NCBI RefSeq assembly: GCF_001641085.1
Contig: NZ_LXIE01000008.1
Span: 1-64,000, forward strand
Origin: Aequorivita soesokkakensis
GTDB taxonomy: Bacteria > Bacteroidota > Bacteroidia > Flavobacteriales > Flavobacteriaceae
Direction of reading: 5' to 3'
Length of the DNA stretch: 64,000 nt
Notes under the pieces: model-generated
Databases searched by the model: none
Seen by the model: the letters and a program-made list of their open reading frames with translations, nothing else
What the model was told of the DNA's origin: nothing
Program-made: the position numbers and the translations under genes
Part shown: in pieces, positions 8,858 to 17,125 of the stretch
Numbering within the stretch: position 1 is the stretch's first letter
Layout of the letters: each line of letters opens with the position of its first letter

Positions 8858-9418
8858 TTATTGTCTGATTACCTTAACCGAACCATCATTTTTTAACTTG
8901 ATAATAGCCGAAGGTTTTCCTGATTTTTTTTCGTGGTGCAAATTTACAACATAGTCCACGCCTTCCAAAATTAAAGGGTCTATTTCGGCATAACTTTGCG
9001 GGGTATTTTCCCCGGAAATATTTGCCGAAGTAGAAACTAACGGTCTTCGGAATCTCTGAATTAGTTTTTTACAGAATTCATCTTTCGTTACCCGAATGGC
9101 GAGAGAATTATCCTCGGCAATAATATTTTCAGCAACCCGTATTGGATCGTCATAAATGATTGTGGTTGGCTTTTTGGCATATTTTAAAATATCATAAGCC
9201 ACTTCCGGTACGTTTTCAACATATTCATTCAGCATTCTAAAATCGTGCACCAAACAAATCAGCGATTTTTCGTCACTTCGTTGCTTTAGCTTAAAAACTT
9301 TGTCCACGGCTTCAGGGTTGGTAGCATCGCAGCCAATCCCCCAAACGGTGTCTGTAGGGTAAAGAATTAGTCCACCTTTCTTTAAAACGGTAATGCAATT
9401 TTCAATTTCAGTCTTCAT
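8858..9418 (-). CDS. tsaC: L-threonylcarbamoyladenylate synthase (Sua5/YrdC/TsaC family)
   Basis: It makes threonylcarbamoyl-AMP from threonine, bicarbonate and ATP for the t6A37 tRNA modification. The motif [20 protein letters not shown] (about residues 15-34) and [13 protein letters not shown], which carries the KR/S pocket, are diagnostic, as is the later [12 protein letters not shown]. At 186 residues it is the short, single-domain TsaC/YrdC form. It is packed between cca (2 bp) and a GT2 gene (1 bp), so co-transcription is likely. A second YrdC-family gene is at 57141-57758; this one is the better t6A candidate because of its length and tRNA-gene neighbour. Confidence 0.9.
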   Translation of the reverse strand: MKTEIENCITVLKKGGLILYPTDTVWGIGCDATNPEAVDKVFKLKQRSDEKSLICLVHDFRMLNEYVENVPEVAYDILKYAKKPTTIIYDDPIRVAENIIAEDNSLAIRVTKDEFCKKLIQRFRRPLVSTSANISGENTPQSYAEIDPLILEGVDYVVNLHHEKKSGKPSAIIKLKNDGSVKVIRQ

Positions 9419-9419
9419 C

Positions 9420-10319
9420 TTAAAAAGTGATTTTTTGTTTTTGTTTTAAGGATTGCGTTTGGTTATTGCTTTTCAGAATAATGGGCAGCAAATACCATTT
9501 TTTGGGTTTCAGTAATAGAGCGATGGACAAATAAATTCTGATAAAAATGTATTTTCCAAAACCGTAATTCTTCCGAAGTACGTATAAATAGGAAATATAA
9601 CTTTCCCTGTTCATTGCTTTTGAAGTGCCCGTGCTTACGCCTTGATGGTGCAAAATTTGCGCTTCGGGAATCAACCAACTTTCGTAGCCAAATTTTTTAA
9701 GGCGATGACAAATGTCCATTTCTTCCCAATACAGAAAAATGTTGGTGTCAAAACCGCCTACTTCCGAAAATGCCTTGCTATCAAAAAAAAGAAATGCGCC
9801 GTTTACCCAATTTACTTTTAATGGTTCGGAATATTCCTTTTTGCGTTTTGGGTATAATTCCGGATTGTTTTTTTCGAGGAAACTTCTTCCAAAAAGCAGT
9901 CTCCGTATGCCTTTGTTATGATCAAATGAAGCAACAAATCTATTGTTTTCGTCAAAATTTTGAGCAGTTGAAACACCTACTTTTGGATTCGCTTTCATAA
10001 ATTCCAGCAAAATACTGAGACTATCATTTAGCAGCATCGCGTCGTTATTTAAAAAAAGCAAATAATCAGCTTTTGCAAATTGAGCCCCAAACATATTTCC
10101 GCCGCCAAAGCCTGTGTTTATAATACTTCGGTGTAATGAAATGTTGTTTTTTTTCGGAAAGTTTTCTTCAAGAATTTTATATTCTGAAGGTGTTGAATTG
10201 TTGTCAACCACGATTATTTGATACTTTATCGCCTCCGAAGTTTTTTCAATCACGGTATTTACGCACTCCAAAGTATATTTTGAAGAGTTGTAATTGATAA
10301 TGATTACGGCTACATCCAT
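9420..10319 (-). CDS. Glycosyltransferase family 2 (rhamnosyltransferase-like)
   Basis: A GT-A fold enzyme. The N-terminal strand VAVIIINYNSS, the nucleotide site IIVVDNNST, the GFGGGNMFG loop and the DXD-like LFLNNDAM (about residues 90-97) are visible. WVNGAFLFF and the acidic WEEMDICHRLKKFG are typical of rhamnosyltransferase-like GT2 proteins. The C-terminus has hydrophobic and basic stretches, so membrane association is likely. The ATG at 10319 is preferred over a TTG one codon earlier. It heads a run with tsaC and cca behind a TATCTTTG promoter. The sugar and acceptor cannot be read. Confidence 0.85.
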   Translation of the reverse strand: MDVAVIIINYNSSKYTLECVNTVIEKTSEAIKYQIIVVDNNSTPSEYKILEENFPKKNNISLHRSIINTGFGGGNMFGAQFAKADYLLFLNNDAMLLNDSLSILLEFMKANPKVGVSTAQNFDENNRFVASFDHNKGIRRLLFGRSFLEKNNPELYPKRKKEYSEPLKVNWVNGAFLFFDSKAFSEVGGFDTNIFLYWEEMDICHRLKKFGYESWLIPEAQILHHQGVSTGTSKAMNRESYISYLYVLRKNYGFGKYIFIRIYLSIALLLKPKKWYLLPIILKSNNQTQSLKQKQKITF

Positions 10320-10360
10320 CAAATAAATTTTAATCGCGAAATTTTTCCGACTGATTTTGG

Positions 10361-10368
10361 CAAAGATA
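10361..10368 (-). promoter_or_regulatory. -7 box TATCTTTG of the GT2-tsaC-cca run
   Basis: An exact TAnnTTTG match on the minus strand, 42 bp upstream of the GT2 start. The nearest TTG upstream is 25 bases away, longer than the usual 19-21, so only the -7 box is firm. Confidence 0.4.
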
Positions 10369-10413
10369 CAATTACTGTCTGTGGGAGTTTGCCCAAAGTT
10401 TTAATAAAGTTAT

Positions 10414-11478
10414 TTAGAGCAAACTTTTATAAACCTCCAGATATTTTTCAGCAGTGGTTTTCCAGTTGAAACTTTGGGCGCGAGCAGTGTACCAATTTTC
10501 ATAAAACAGCCTATTATTATTGAATTTTTCCATTCCGTCTTTCAGCATTTTTGCCATATATTCTGGATCGTAATGATTCCAAAAAAAACTGTGTTCGCCG
10601 CCAATTTCTGGTAGGGAAGTGTTGTTTGAAAGAAAAACAGGTTTCCCAAAACGCATCGCTTCAATAGGTGGAATTCCGAAACCTTCCCGCAAGGATGGAA
10701 AAACAAAGGCTTCGCAATTTTGCAGGTAATATTGTTTGTCCAAATCTGCTATTTTTCCAGTTTGAAAAACCCTGTTTTCAAAACCGTAACGTTTAACCAT
10801 TTCGGTAAGTTTTTCTGCATAACTGGAAGTATTGCTGCCCGCGAGCACCAAATTATATTCCGGCAGAAAGCGCAACATTTCCACAAGGCTCATAAAATTC
10901 TTTCGTTCGCTGAAATCGCCAATGGAAAAAAGATAGGGTTTTTGCGGTAAAAGTGACGGTTTATAGTCCTTCGGAAGTGTGATTTCTGTAATCGTATTTC
11001 CGTTATAAATTACATATTCCGGAATGTTGGGAACATCAAAATGTGCGTGTGTATCCTGTTTTGCAAACTCTGAAATATAGGCGATTGCGCTGCTTCTTTT
11101 CAATTTTTCGTTGAATTGTTTTTTCAGTTTTTGCTGTAATTCTGGGGAACCTTCCGTAACAAAATGTACATCGTGAACCGTCAATAAATAAGGGATATTG
11201 AAGAAGGGTTCAATCTTTATATTTTGGTTCAAACAATGCCAAAGATTGTATTTTTTCTTTATTCGGAAGGGTTTATGGCGGGTTAGCGAATTGTATTTTC
11301 GGTATTTGAAAGCAGCTCCGAATTCCTCTTCAAGCTCTGAAATATTTTTCGCATTCAAAACAATCTCGAAATCGTTTTTGGGAAAATCCGCCAACGCTTT
11401 TATAAAGTGATAGTTAAACTGGCCAAAGCCCGAATAACGGTTTTTTAAATTGTGCGATTCTAAAAAAACTTGTTTCAC
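10414..11478 (-). CDS. Glycosyltransferase family 4 (GT-B fold)
   Basis: A retaining GT-B enzyme of GT4 type. The C-terminal half has FSIGDFSERKN, the donor-site segment EAFVFPSLREGFGIPPIE with the E-x7-E motif, and AMRFGKPVFLS. The N-terminal acceptor domain includes LLTVHDVHFV. At 354 residues it is of normal length. The start is GTG. It is 11 bp downstream of a WaaE-like gene in the same direction, placing it in the glycan assembly block. The donor and acceptor are unknown. Confidence 0.87.
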   Translation of the reverse strand: MKQVFLESHNLKNRYSGFGQFNYHFIKALADFPKNDFEIVLNAKNISELEEEFGAAFKYRKYNSLTRHKPFRIKKKYNLWHCLNQNIKIEPFFNIPYLLTVHDVHFVTEGSPELQQKLKKQFNEKLKRSSAIAYISEFAKQDTHAHFDVPNIPEYVIYNGNTITEITLPKDYKPSLLPQKPYLFSIGDFSERKNFMSLVEMLRFLPEYNLVLAGSNTSSYAEKLTEMVKRYGFENRVFQTGKIADLDKQYYLQNCEAFVFPSLREGFGIPPIEAMRFGKPVFLSNNTSLPEIGGEHSFFWNHYDPEYMAKMLKDGMEKFNNNRLFYENWYTARAQSFNWKTTAEKYLEVYKSLL

Positions 11479-11489
11479 TTTACGGATTG

Positions 11490-12251
11490 TTAATTAATCT
11501 TTCTATACAAAAGCCAAAGGTTTACATATCTTTTAAAGACTGAAAACGCACTTACATAAGCGAGAATAAAACCTTCTTTCCCATCTAAAATACCCAATCT
11601 GAAAATAAACTGGTTCCAAAATCTATAAAACGGACGGAATAAAAAATGGTAATAGTTTGGCTTCTTTCCTTTTTTATAGAGCATTTGTGCTTGCAACGCA
11701 CTGTATTGGTGCATTTTGGCGGTGTAATCGTCAAAAGATTTGTAAGTGTGGTGTGGCAGGCTATTCTTTAAATTTTCGGTTTTGCCGTCGGCTTCCAGGG
11801 TTTCGTGGACCAAATTTGCATTGTATTGGCAATGGTTTTTATTAAAAAAACGAATTATGTAATCATTCTGCAAACCACTGTATTTAATGCGCTTCCCCAT
11901 AAAATAGAAATCGCGTTTTACAAAATAGGCAATGGCTTTTGGATTTTTAAATTTTTCTAAAATTTCATCGGTGAGTGCTGGGATAATTTCCTCATCCAAA
12001 TCAAAAAATGTAACCCAATCGTTTTTCGCCTTTGAAATAGCGAAATTCTTTTGCGCAGAAAAATTGTCAAAAGCCCTTTGGTAAACCGTTACATTTTCGT
12101 GTTTTGAGGCCAAATCCACCGTTTCATCGCTGCTGAATGAATCCACAATCACAATTTCATCCGCAAACCAAAGGCTTTTTAAATAGCCTTCAATATTGGC
12201 GGCTTCATTGAGCGTGATGGCAAGGGCGGTGATTTTTACAGGGTTTTCCAA
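11490..12251 (-). CDS. WaaE/KdtX-like family 2 glycosyltransferase
   Basis: A small GT2 of the lipopolysaccharide-core WaaE/KdtX type. It has ITLNEAANIEGYLKSL at the N-terminus, EIVIVDSFSSDET as nucleotide site, and FDLDEEIIPAL as the DXD-containing metal site (about residues 80-90). The downstream region with LVHETLEADGK and KGKKPNYYHFLFRPFYRF is characteristic. The start is read as TTG at 12251, because no ATG lies in frame before a stop upstream. A second gene of the same family is at 13105-13842, so two similar transfer steps, or duplicated specificity, are likely. Confidence 0.86.
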   Translation of the reverse strand: MENPVKITALAITLNEAANIEGYLKSLWFADEIVIVDSFSSDETVDLASKHENVTVYQRAFDNFSAQKNFAISKAKNDWVTFFDLDEEIIPALTDEILEKFKNPKAIAYFVKRDFYFMGKRIKYSGLQNDYIIRFFNKNHCQYNANLVHETLEADGKTENLKNSLPHHTYKSFDDYTAKMHQYSALQAQMLYKKGKKPNYYHFLFRPFYRFWNQFIFRLGILDGKEGFILAYVSAFSVFKRYVNLWLLYRKIN

Positions 12252-12293
12252 AAACAGCTTGTAGTTTGCGTAAAAGTAATAATTTTACAGGTA

Positions 12294-12301
12294 TAAATTT
12301 G
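12294..12301 (+). promoter_or_regulatory. -7 box TAAATTTG before the polysaccharide deacetylase
   Basis: An exact TAnnTTTG match only 9 bp before the ATG at 12311, implying a leaderless or almost leaderless mRNA. A TTTG lies 25 bases upstream, longer than usual. The site argues against the earlier in-frame ATG at 12266. Confidence 0.35.
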
Positions 12302-12310
12302 AAAACCGTT

Positions 12311-13015
12311 ATGGCGAAGCTTCCTATTTTAATGTACCACCACGTTACTGCTGAAAAGGGGAAAGGATTGACCATTTCCGTAGAAAAACTTGAAAAGCAG
12401 TTTAAGCATCTGGCTGAAAATGGTTATAAAACCTACCATTTCGGGGAATTGGCAAAACAGAAATCATTGCCAAAAACCAAAAATATCATTATCACTTTTG
12501 ATGATGGCTATGTGAGCCAAAGGGAATTGGCGCTTCCGCTGCTAAAAAAATATAAATTGAAAGCCACATTTTTTGTCCCTTTAAACTTTTTGGGAAAAAC
12601 CGATAGTTGGAACACTTCTTCTTTGGAAATAATGACTTCTGAGCAATTAAAAACCCTCGATCCAAAAATTGTTGAACTCGGTTTCCATTCTTTTTATCAT
12701 AAAAAATACACGGAACTTTCCAATACAGAAATTGAGGAAGATACCCATCTTTGCAAGGAATTTGTTACAGAAAACAAGTTAGACTTTTCACCAGTTTTGG
12801 CTTATCCCTACGGTAAATTTCCAAAGGAAAAAATGCTGAATGAAAGCTTTAAAAAAACACTTTCGGAAAACGGAATTAATTTTGGGCTACGCATTGGTAA
12901 CAGAATAAATCATTTTCCGTTTAAAAAACCTTTTGAAATCCAGCGAATTGACGTGAAGGGAGAGTTTTCAATGTTAAAGTTTCGGCAGAAAATTCGGTTT
13001 GGAAAACTTTTTTGA
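12311..13015 (+). CDS. Polysaccharide deacetylase family protein (CE4)
   Basis: A NodB-homology (CE4) metal-dependent deacetylase. It starts MAKLPILMYHHVT, has ITFDDGYVSQ as the catalytic Asp-Asp motif 1 (about residues 60-69) and LGFHSFYHKKY as the metal-binding motif 2. Later motifs are weaker. It lacks a signal peptide, so it probably acts in the cytosol or at the inner membrane on a glycan intermediate. I chose the ATG at 12311 rather than 12266 because the family begins here and because of the -7 box just upstream. It sits among core glycosyltransferases. The end faces a palindromic repeat. Confidence 0.86.
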   Translation: MAKLPILMYHHVTAEKGKGLTISVEKLEKQFKHLAENGYKTYHFGELAKQKSLPKTKNIIITFDDGYVSQRELALPLLKKYKLKATFFVPLNFLGKTDSWNTSSLEIMTSEQLKTLDPKIVELGFHSFYHKKYTELSNTEIEEDTHLCKEFVTENKLDFSPVLAYPYGKFPKEKMLNESFKKTLSENGINFGLRIGNRINHFPFKKPFEIQRIDVKGEFSMLKFRQKIRFGKLF

Positions 13016-13024
13016 ATATACTTT

Positions 13025-13098
13025 GTCAGGTCAAGCGCAGTCGAGACCTCCTTTGGTGTTCAAATTTATAAGGTTCACGACTGCGCTCGAACAGACAC
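13025..13098. repeat. GCGCAGTCGA inverted-repeat element, copy 1
   Basis: Two arms related as an imperfect inverted repeat, GTCAGGTCAAGCGCAGTCGA (from 13025) and CGACTGCGCTCGAACAGACA (to 13097), enclose about 30 bp. It lies between the convergent ends of the deacetylase and a WaaE-like gene, so it can act as a two-way terminator. A closely related copy is at 30601-30658. Confidence 0.7.
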
Positions 13099-13104
13099 CT
13101 ATTT

Positions 13105-13842
13105 CTATTTCATCCCTTTTTGAAGCAGCATCAACTTTACGTAACGTTCAAAAACGCCATAAGCATTCACGGCCGCAACCGTCATTCCAGGAACGCCATC
13201 GCGGAAACCACCTTTTAAAATAAAGGAACGGAAAAAGCGATAGGCAGGTTTAAAAAAAAGATGGAACCAAGTAGCTTTTTTACCTTTTTCAAACTGTTGC
13301 TGCGCCTGAAACCAAGCATACGATTCTTTTTTTGAAATGTAATTATCTAAGCCTTTATAGGTAAAATGGAGCATTTTGTTTTTCAGTTTTCCAATACTGC
13401 CTTCGCATTGAAGTTTTTCGTGAACCGAGCCAGAATATTCCGCACCATCACGTTTTACAAGCCGTAGCACGTCATCACTGTGATGATAGAGAAAACGGTT
13501 CATATAAAAATGTGGAAAATTAATTTTATAGCCACCGTGCTTTGGATTTTGAAGCGTTTCCTTTATTTCTGCTTCCAAGGAATGTGTGACACGTTCATCG
13601 GCATCCAAAAATAAAATCCAGTCGCCAGTTGCTTCTTTTAACGCGAAATTTTTTTGGTTTGAAAAATTGTCGAATTTTCGTTGTAGAAATTTTGTAGCGT
13701 ACTTTTTAGCAATTTCAGGGGTTGCATCTGTACTGAAGGAGTCAATAACTATAATTTCATCAGCAAAGGCAACGGAAAACAGCGCATCCTCTATATATGC
13801 TTCTTCATTGAAGGTTGGAATAATTACGGAAAGTCTTGCCAT
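13105..13842 (-). CDS. WaaE/KdtX-like family 2 glycosyltransferase
   Basis: The second WaaE/KdtX-type GT2 in the block. It has IIPTFNEEAYIEDALFS, EIIVIDSFSTDATPE and the metal site LFLDADERVTHSLE (about residues 76-89), then SVHEKLQCEG and the closing KPAYRFFRSFILKGG segment. At 245 residues it is a normal length. It is clearly paralogous to the protein at 11490-12251, sharing the same order of motifs, and the two probably add different core sugars. The ATG is only 6 bp from a -7 box, so the message may lack a leader. Confidence 0.86.
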   Translation of the reverse strand: MARLSVIIPTFNEEAYIEDALFSVAFADEIIVIDSFSTDATPEIAKKYATKFLQRKFDNFSNQKNFALKEATGDWILFLDADERVTHSLEAEIKETLQNPKHGGYKINFPHFYMNRFLYHHSDDVLRLVKRDGAEYSGSVHEKLQCEGSIGKLKNKMLHFTYKGLDNYISKKESYAWFQAQQQFEKGKKATWFHLFFKPAYRFFRSFILKGGFRDGVPGMTVAAVNAYGVFERYVKLMLLQKGMK

Positions 13843-13847
13843 TCAAG

Positions 13848-13855
13848 CAAAATTA
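13848..13855 (-). promoter_or_regulatory. -7 box TAATTTTG of the second WaaE-like gene
   Basis: An exact TAnnTTTG match on the minus strand, 6 bp before the ATG, so transcription would begin at about the start codon. No matching -33 TTG is seen. It is paired with a divergent box at 13867-13874. Confidence 0.35.
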
Positions 13856-13866
13856 GTAAATAACTT

Positions 13867-13874
13867 TATCTTTG
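13867..13874 (+). promoter_or_regulatory. -7 box TATCTTTG of the methyltransferase gene
   Basis: An exact TAnnTTTG match 24 bp before the ATG at 13898, in a 55-bp divergent gap. The leader would be about 15-20 nt. The -33 element is not obvious. Confidence 0.4.
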
Positions 13875-13897
13875 GTGCCTAAAACTATTTTCGCTTT

Positions 13898-14857
13898 ATG
13901 GCAAACACTTGCAGAATTTGTGGCAATTCCAAAGAAAACAAAACATTTGTAGCAAAGGAAATGATGTATGGGTTGCGCGAGCAGTTTGAATTTTTTCAAT
14001 GTTCCAAGTGTGAATGTTTGCAGATTAGCGAATTTCCTTCAGATATGTCTAAATATTATCCGGGGGATTACTACAGTTTTGATACTTATGATGGAAAGAA
14101 ATTTGAAGGAACAAAAGGTGCCATAAAAAAGAAACAGTACGAATATGCTGCAATTGGCGGTACCATTTATAAAAATACGTTTGCCCATTTAATTGGTAAA
14201 AAGGAATATGAAATTTTCAATGAACTTGATGTAACAAAAGAAACAAGCATTCTTGATGTAGGCTGCGGAAATGGCCGAAATTTTCTGTATCCGTTAGCCG
14301 AGGTTGGTTTTAAAAATGTAATGGGCTGCGATCCTTATTTAAATGAAACAATTCAATATGAAAATGGCCTAACAATAAAGAAAAGCAGTGTGTTTGATAT
14401 GGAAGGAACGTTCGATATTATAACCTATCATCACGCCTTTGAACATCTACCAGATCCTTCGGAAAATCTTCAAAAAGTTTACGAACTTCTTTCTCCCGGA
14501 GGTGTTTGTATAATCCGTATTCCTACCGTTTCATCATATGCTTGGAAGCATTATGGCGTTAACTGGGTGCAATTGGATGCGCCGCGGCACTTTTTTCTTC
14601 ACTCCCAAAAAAGTATGCAATTACTTGCGGAAAAGACCAATTTCGATTTGTATAAAATTGAATATGATTCCACTCATTTTCAGTTTAGTGGAAGTGAAAA
14701 ATATCTTCAAAACATTCCGCTTTCTGCGCCAAAATTGAAAGGATTTTCAAATTCCCTACATCGAAAAACCCAGAATTTCCAGTATGGGCAAAAAGCAAAA
14801 CAACTGAATAAGGAAGGGCGTGGTGATCAGGCTGCCTTTTATTTACGAAAGAAATAG
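13898..14857 (+). CDS. Class I SAM-dependent methyltransferase with N-terminal zinc ribbon
   Basis: A small-molecule or sugar methyltransferase. The N-terminus has two Cys-x2-Cys pairs, CRIC at residues 5-8 and CSKC about 30 residues later, suggesting a zinc ribbon of the kind found in sugar methyltransferases of glycan clusters. The SAM site ILDVGCGNGRN lies near residues 121-131, followed by TYHHAFEHLPDPSENL and the LLSPGGVCIIRIP strand. Its place between glycosyltransferases suggests that it decorates a nucleotide sugar or the growing glycan. The substrate cannot be inferred. Confidence 0.85.
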   Translation: MANTCRICGNSKENKTFVAKEMMYGLREQFEFFQCSKCECLQISEFPSDMSKYYPGDYYSFDTYDGKKFEGTKGAIKKKQYEYAAIGGTIYKNTFAHLIGKKEYEIFNELDVTKETSILDVGCGNGRNFLYPLAEVGFKNVMGCDPYLNETIQYENGLTIKKSSVFDMEGTFDIITYHHAFEHLPDPSENLQKVYELLSPGGVCIIRIPTVSSYAWKHYGVNWVQLDAPRHFFLHSQKSMQLLAEKTNFDLYKIEYDSTHFQFSGSEKYLQNIPLSAPKLKGFSNSLHRKTQNFQYGQKAKQLNKEGRGDQAAFYLRKK

Positions 14858-14860
14858 CTT

Positions 14861-14868
14861 TATCTTTG
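14861..14868 (+). promoter_or_regulatory. -7 box TATCTTTG of the tandem-GT2 gene
   Basis: An exact TAnnTTTG match overlapping the end of the intergenic space, 7 bp before the ATG at 14876. The mRNA would have essentially no leader. The same octamer precedes the methyltransferase gene at 13867. Confidence 0.4.
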
Positions 14869-14875
14869 CCACACT

Positions 14876-16537
14876 ATGACAGTGATTGATACTTCCATAA
14901 TAATCAGTACCTACAATTCCTGCGAATGGCTGGAGAAAGTTTTGTATGGTTATAACAATCAAACTTACAGGCATTTTGAGGTTGTAATTGCAGATGACGG
15001 CTCCAATGACGAAACGCGACAGTTGCTGAATAGATTGGAGGCCGAAATGTTTTATAAAATCGTCCACGTTTGGCACGAAGATAAAGGTTTCCAAAAATCA
15101 CAGATTCTCAATAAAGCTATTCTTCAATGCAGTACTGAATATATTATCATGAGCGATGGCGACTGTATTCCGCGAAAGGATTTTGTGGAACAGCACGTTA
15201 ATTATCGCGAAGAAGGTTATTTTCTTTCAGGCGGTTATTTTATGTTGCCCATTGAAATTTCAAAGGAAATTACCAAAGAAGATATTTATTCTGAAAAATG
15301 TTTCGACGTTTCTTGGCTGAAAGAACATGGATTGCAATCTTCTTTTAAAAACAATAAACTGTATTCGGGGCCATTGAAAGCATTTTTGCTTAACTCGTTC
15401 ACCCCAACAAATGCCAGTTGGAATGGCCACAATGCTTCTGGCTGGAAAAAAGATATTATCGCTATAAATGGTTTTGACGAACGCATGCAATACGGCGGGC
15501 AGGATCGTGAACTTGGCGAGCGTTTGATAAATCTGGGTATAAAAAGCAAGCAGATTCGTTATAATGCCGTGGTTTTACATTTGGACCATCCACGTGGGTA
15601 TAAAAACCAGGATTCCATCAATAAAAATTTGGCAATTCGGAAGCAGACACGCGGGTTAAAGAAAAAATGGACTCCCTTCGGAATTGTTAAAGATGAAGAT
15701 ACAGCTCCATTTGTTTCGGTAATCGTTAGCACATACAATCAACCCGAATGGCTTCAAAAAGCACTTTGGGGTTTTGAGCAGCAATTGGAACGGAATTTTG
15801 AGATTATAATCGCTGACGATGGTTCAACTGAAGAAACTAAGAATTTGATTGATGATTTTAAAAAAAAATCATCTTTAAGAATCACCCACGTTTGGCAGGA
15901 AGATCACGGTTTTCAAAAAACGAAAATTCTCAATAAGGCCATAAAAGCTTCAAAAGGCGAATATTTAATTTTCACTGATGGCGACTGTATTCCGCGGAAT
16001 GATTTGGTTTCAACCCATTTGGGCCTTAGTCGTCCGGGCTGTTTTCTTTCCGCTGGATATTTTAAGTTGTCCATGAAAATTTCGAAACAGATTACCAAAA
16101 ACGATATTGAAACACAACGTTGTTTCAATGCAAAATGGCTTTTAAAACACGGTTTGAAAAAAACCTTTAAGCTGAACAAACTTACTTCCTACGGTTTAAA
16201 GGAAGATATTTTGAACACCTTTACACCAACCAGCGCTACATGGGACGGCAATAATGCTTCCGGTTGGCGGAAGGATATACTGGCCGTAAATGGTTTTGAC
16301 GAACGCATGCAATACGGCGGCGAAGACCGTGAAATGGGGGAGCGGCTTATGAATTTTGGAATTAAGCCGCAACAAATAAGATATAGCACCGTAACCCTCC
16401 ATTTGGATCACGAACGCGGTTATGTGAAAAAAGAAATGTTTGTGAACAACAAGGCTATTCGGAAAGTTACCAAAAAAGAAAAAAGGGTGTGGACAGACTA
16501 CGGAATTGTTTCAAAAGTAAAAGCTGCGGTAGATTAA
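14876..16537 (+). CDS. Tandem two-domain family 2 glycosyltransferase
   Basis: The protein has two complete GT2 domains, each with a Glyco_transf_7C-like C-terminal part. Domain 1 spans about residues 1-270 and domain 2 about 275-553. Each carries the nucleotide site IADDGS, the metal motif DGDCIPR (residues 94-100 and 368-374) and NGFDERMQYGG (198-208 and 472-482), all offset by exactly 274 residues. A 34-bp stretch is identical between copies (15465-15498 and 16287-16320), which shows internal duplication. Both metal sites are intact, so it may transfer two sugars in turn or polymerise. Linkage and donor are unknown. Confidence 0.88.
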   Translation: MTVIDTSIIISTYNSCEWLEKVLYGYNNQTYRHFEVVIADDGSNDETRQLLNRLEAEMFYKIVHVWHEDKGFQKSQILNKAILQCSTEYIIMSDGDCIPRKDFVEQHVNYREEGYFLSGGYFMLPIEISKEITKEDIYSEKCFDVSWLKEHGLQSSFKNNKLYSGPLKAFLLNSFTPTNASWNGHNASGWKKDIIAINGFDERMQYGGQDRELGERLINLGIKSKQIRYNAVVLHLDHPRGYKNQDSINKNLAIRKQTRGLKKKWTPFGIVKDEDTAPFVSVIVSTYNQPEWLQKALWGFEQQLERNFEIIIADDGSTEETKNLIDDFKKKSSLRITHVWQEDHGFQKTKILNKAIKASKGEYLIFTDGDCIPRNDLVSTHLGLSRPGCFLSAGYFKLSMKISKQITKNDIETQRCFNAKWLLKHGLKKTFKLNKLTSYGLKEDILNTFTPTSATWDGNNASGWRKDILAVNGFDERMQYGGEDREMGERLMNFGIKPQQIRYSTVTLHLDHERGYVKKEMFVNNKAIRKVTKKEKRVWTDYGIVSKVKAAVD

Positions 16538-16540
16538 AAA

Positions 16541-17125
16541 CTATATTAGCTTTTTATAAACTCCAATTTTCCAATATCGAAATACTTCGTCGGTTGTAAC
16601 GGTTATAAAGTCTAATTTTTCAAGCCTGCTGTCTTCATCAAAATATTCCCAACAACCATGGCCTTCACGATAAATTGAGGTTATAATAATGCCTTCTTCC
16701 GTTAAATTTGCCAGCATACGGTCCAATACATTTTGTTTTTCGGTTTCGTGAATGTAATAAAACGCTTCGTTGAAAATGATTATATCAAATTTTTGTTTTG
16801 GCTTAAATTTTACTGCATCCGCGGCAAGAAATTCAGCCTTGGGCAAATTTTTATTGGACGCTAGTTTTATCGATTCCTTTGAAAAATCCAAACCCAAAAA
16901 GTAAGAATAATCTTCTGGCTTCATCCTTTCCGTAAGCAATCCATCGCCACAGCCAATATCCAAAATACTTGGATTTTTAGGCGAAAAGCGAAGTATGAAT
17001 TCAATTATTTTGTAATAACGGATCGCTTCTATTTCATTCTTTAAACTTTCCCATCTGCCCGTTTTGTATTGCCGGTCCCATCGTTGCTTTCTCCGCCAGT
17101 TATGAAATTTGTCCAGTAGATTCAT
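16541..17125 (-). CDS. Class I SAM-dependent methyltransferase
   Basis: A compact 194-residue methyltransferase. SAM-binding motif I is SILDIGCGDGLLTERM (about residues 73-88), followed by motif II FLGLDFSKESIKLA and motif IV FDIIIFNEAFYYI. It overlaps the upstream GT9 gene by 26 bp and must be translated from the same message. Its start ATG at 17125 is preceded by the coding end of GT9. The operon position suggests a glycan or sugar substrate, but nothing in the sequence fixes it. It ends 3 bp from the convergent tandem-GT2 gene. Confidence 0.84.
   Translation of the reverse strand: MNLLDKFHNWRRKQRWDRQYKTGRWESLKNEIEAIRYYKIIEFILRFSPKNPSILDIGCGDGLLTERMKPEDYSYFLGLDFSKESIKLASNKNLPKAEFLAADAVKFKPKQKFDIIIFNEAFYYIHETEKQNVLDRMLANLTEEGIIITSIYREGHGCWEYFDEDSRLEKLDFITVTTDEVFRYWKIGVYKKLI

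Noticed and set aside
12266-12310. The earlier ATG as start of the deacetylase gene
   Set aside because: The family begins at the ATG at 12311, and a -7 promoter box lies between the two.
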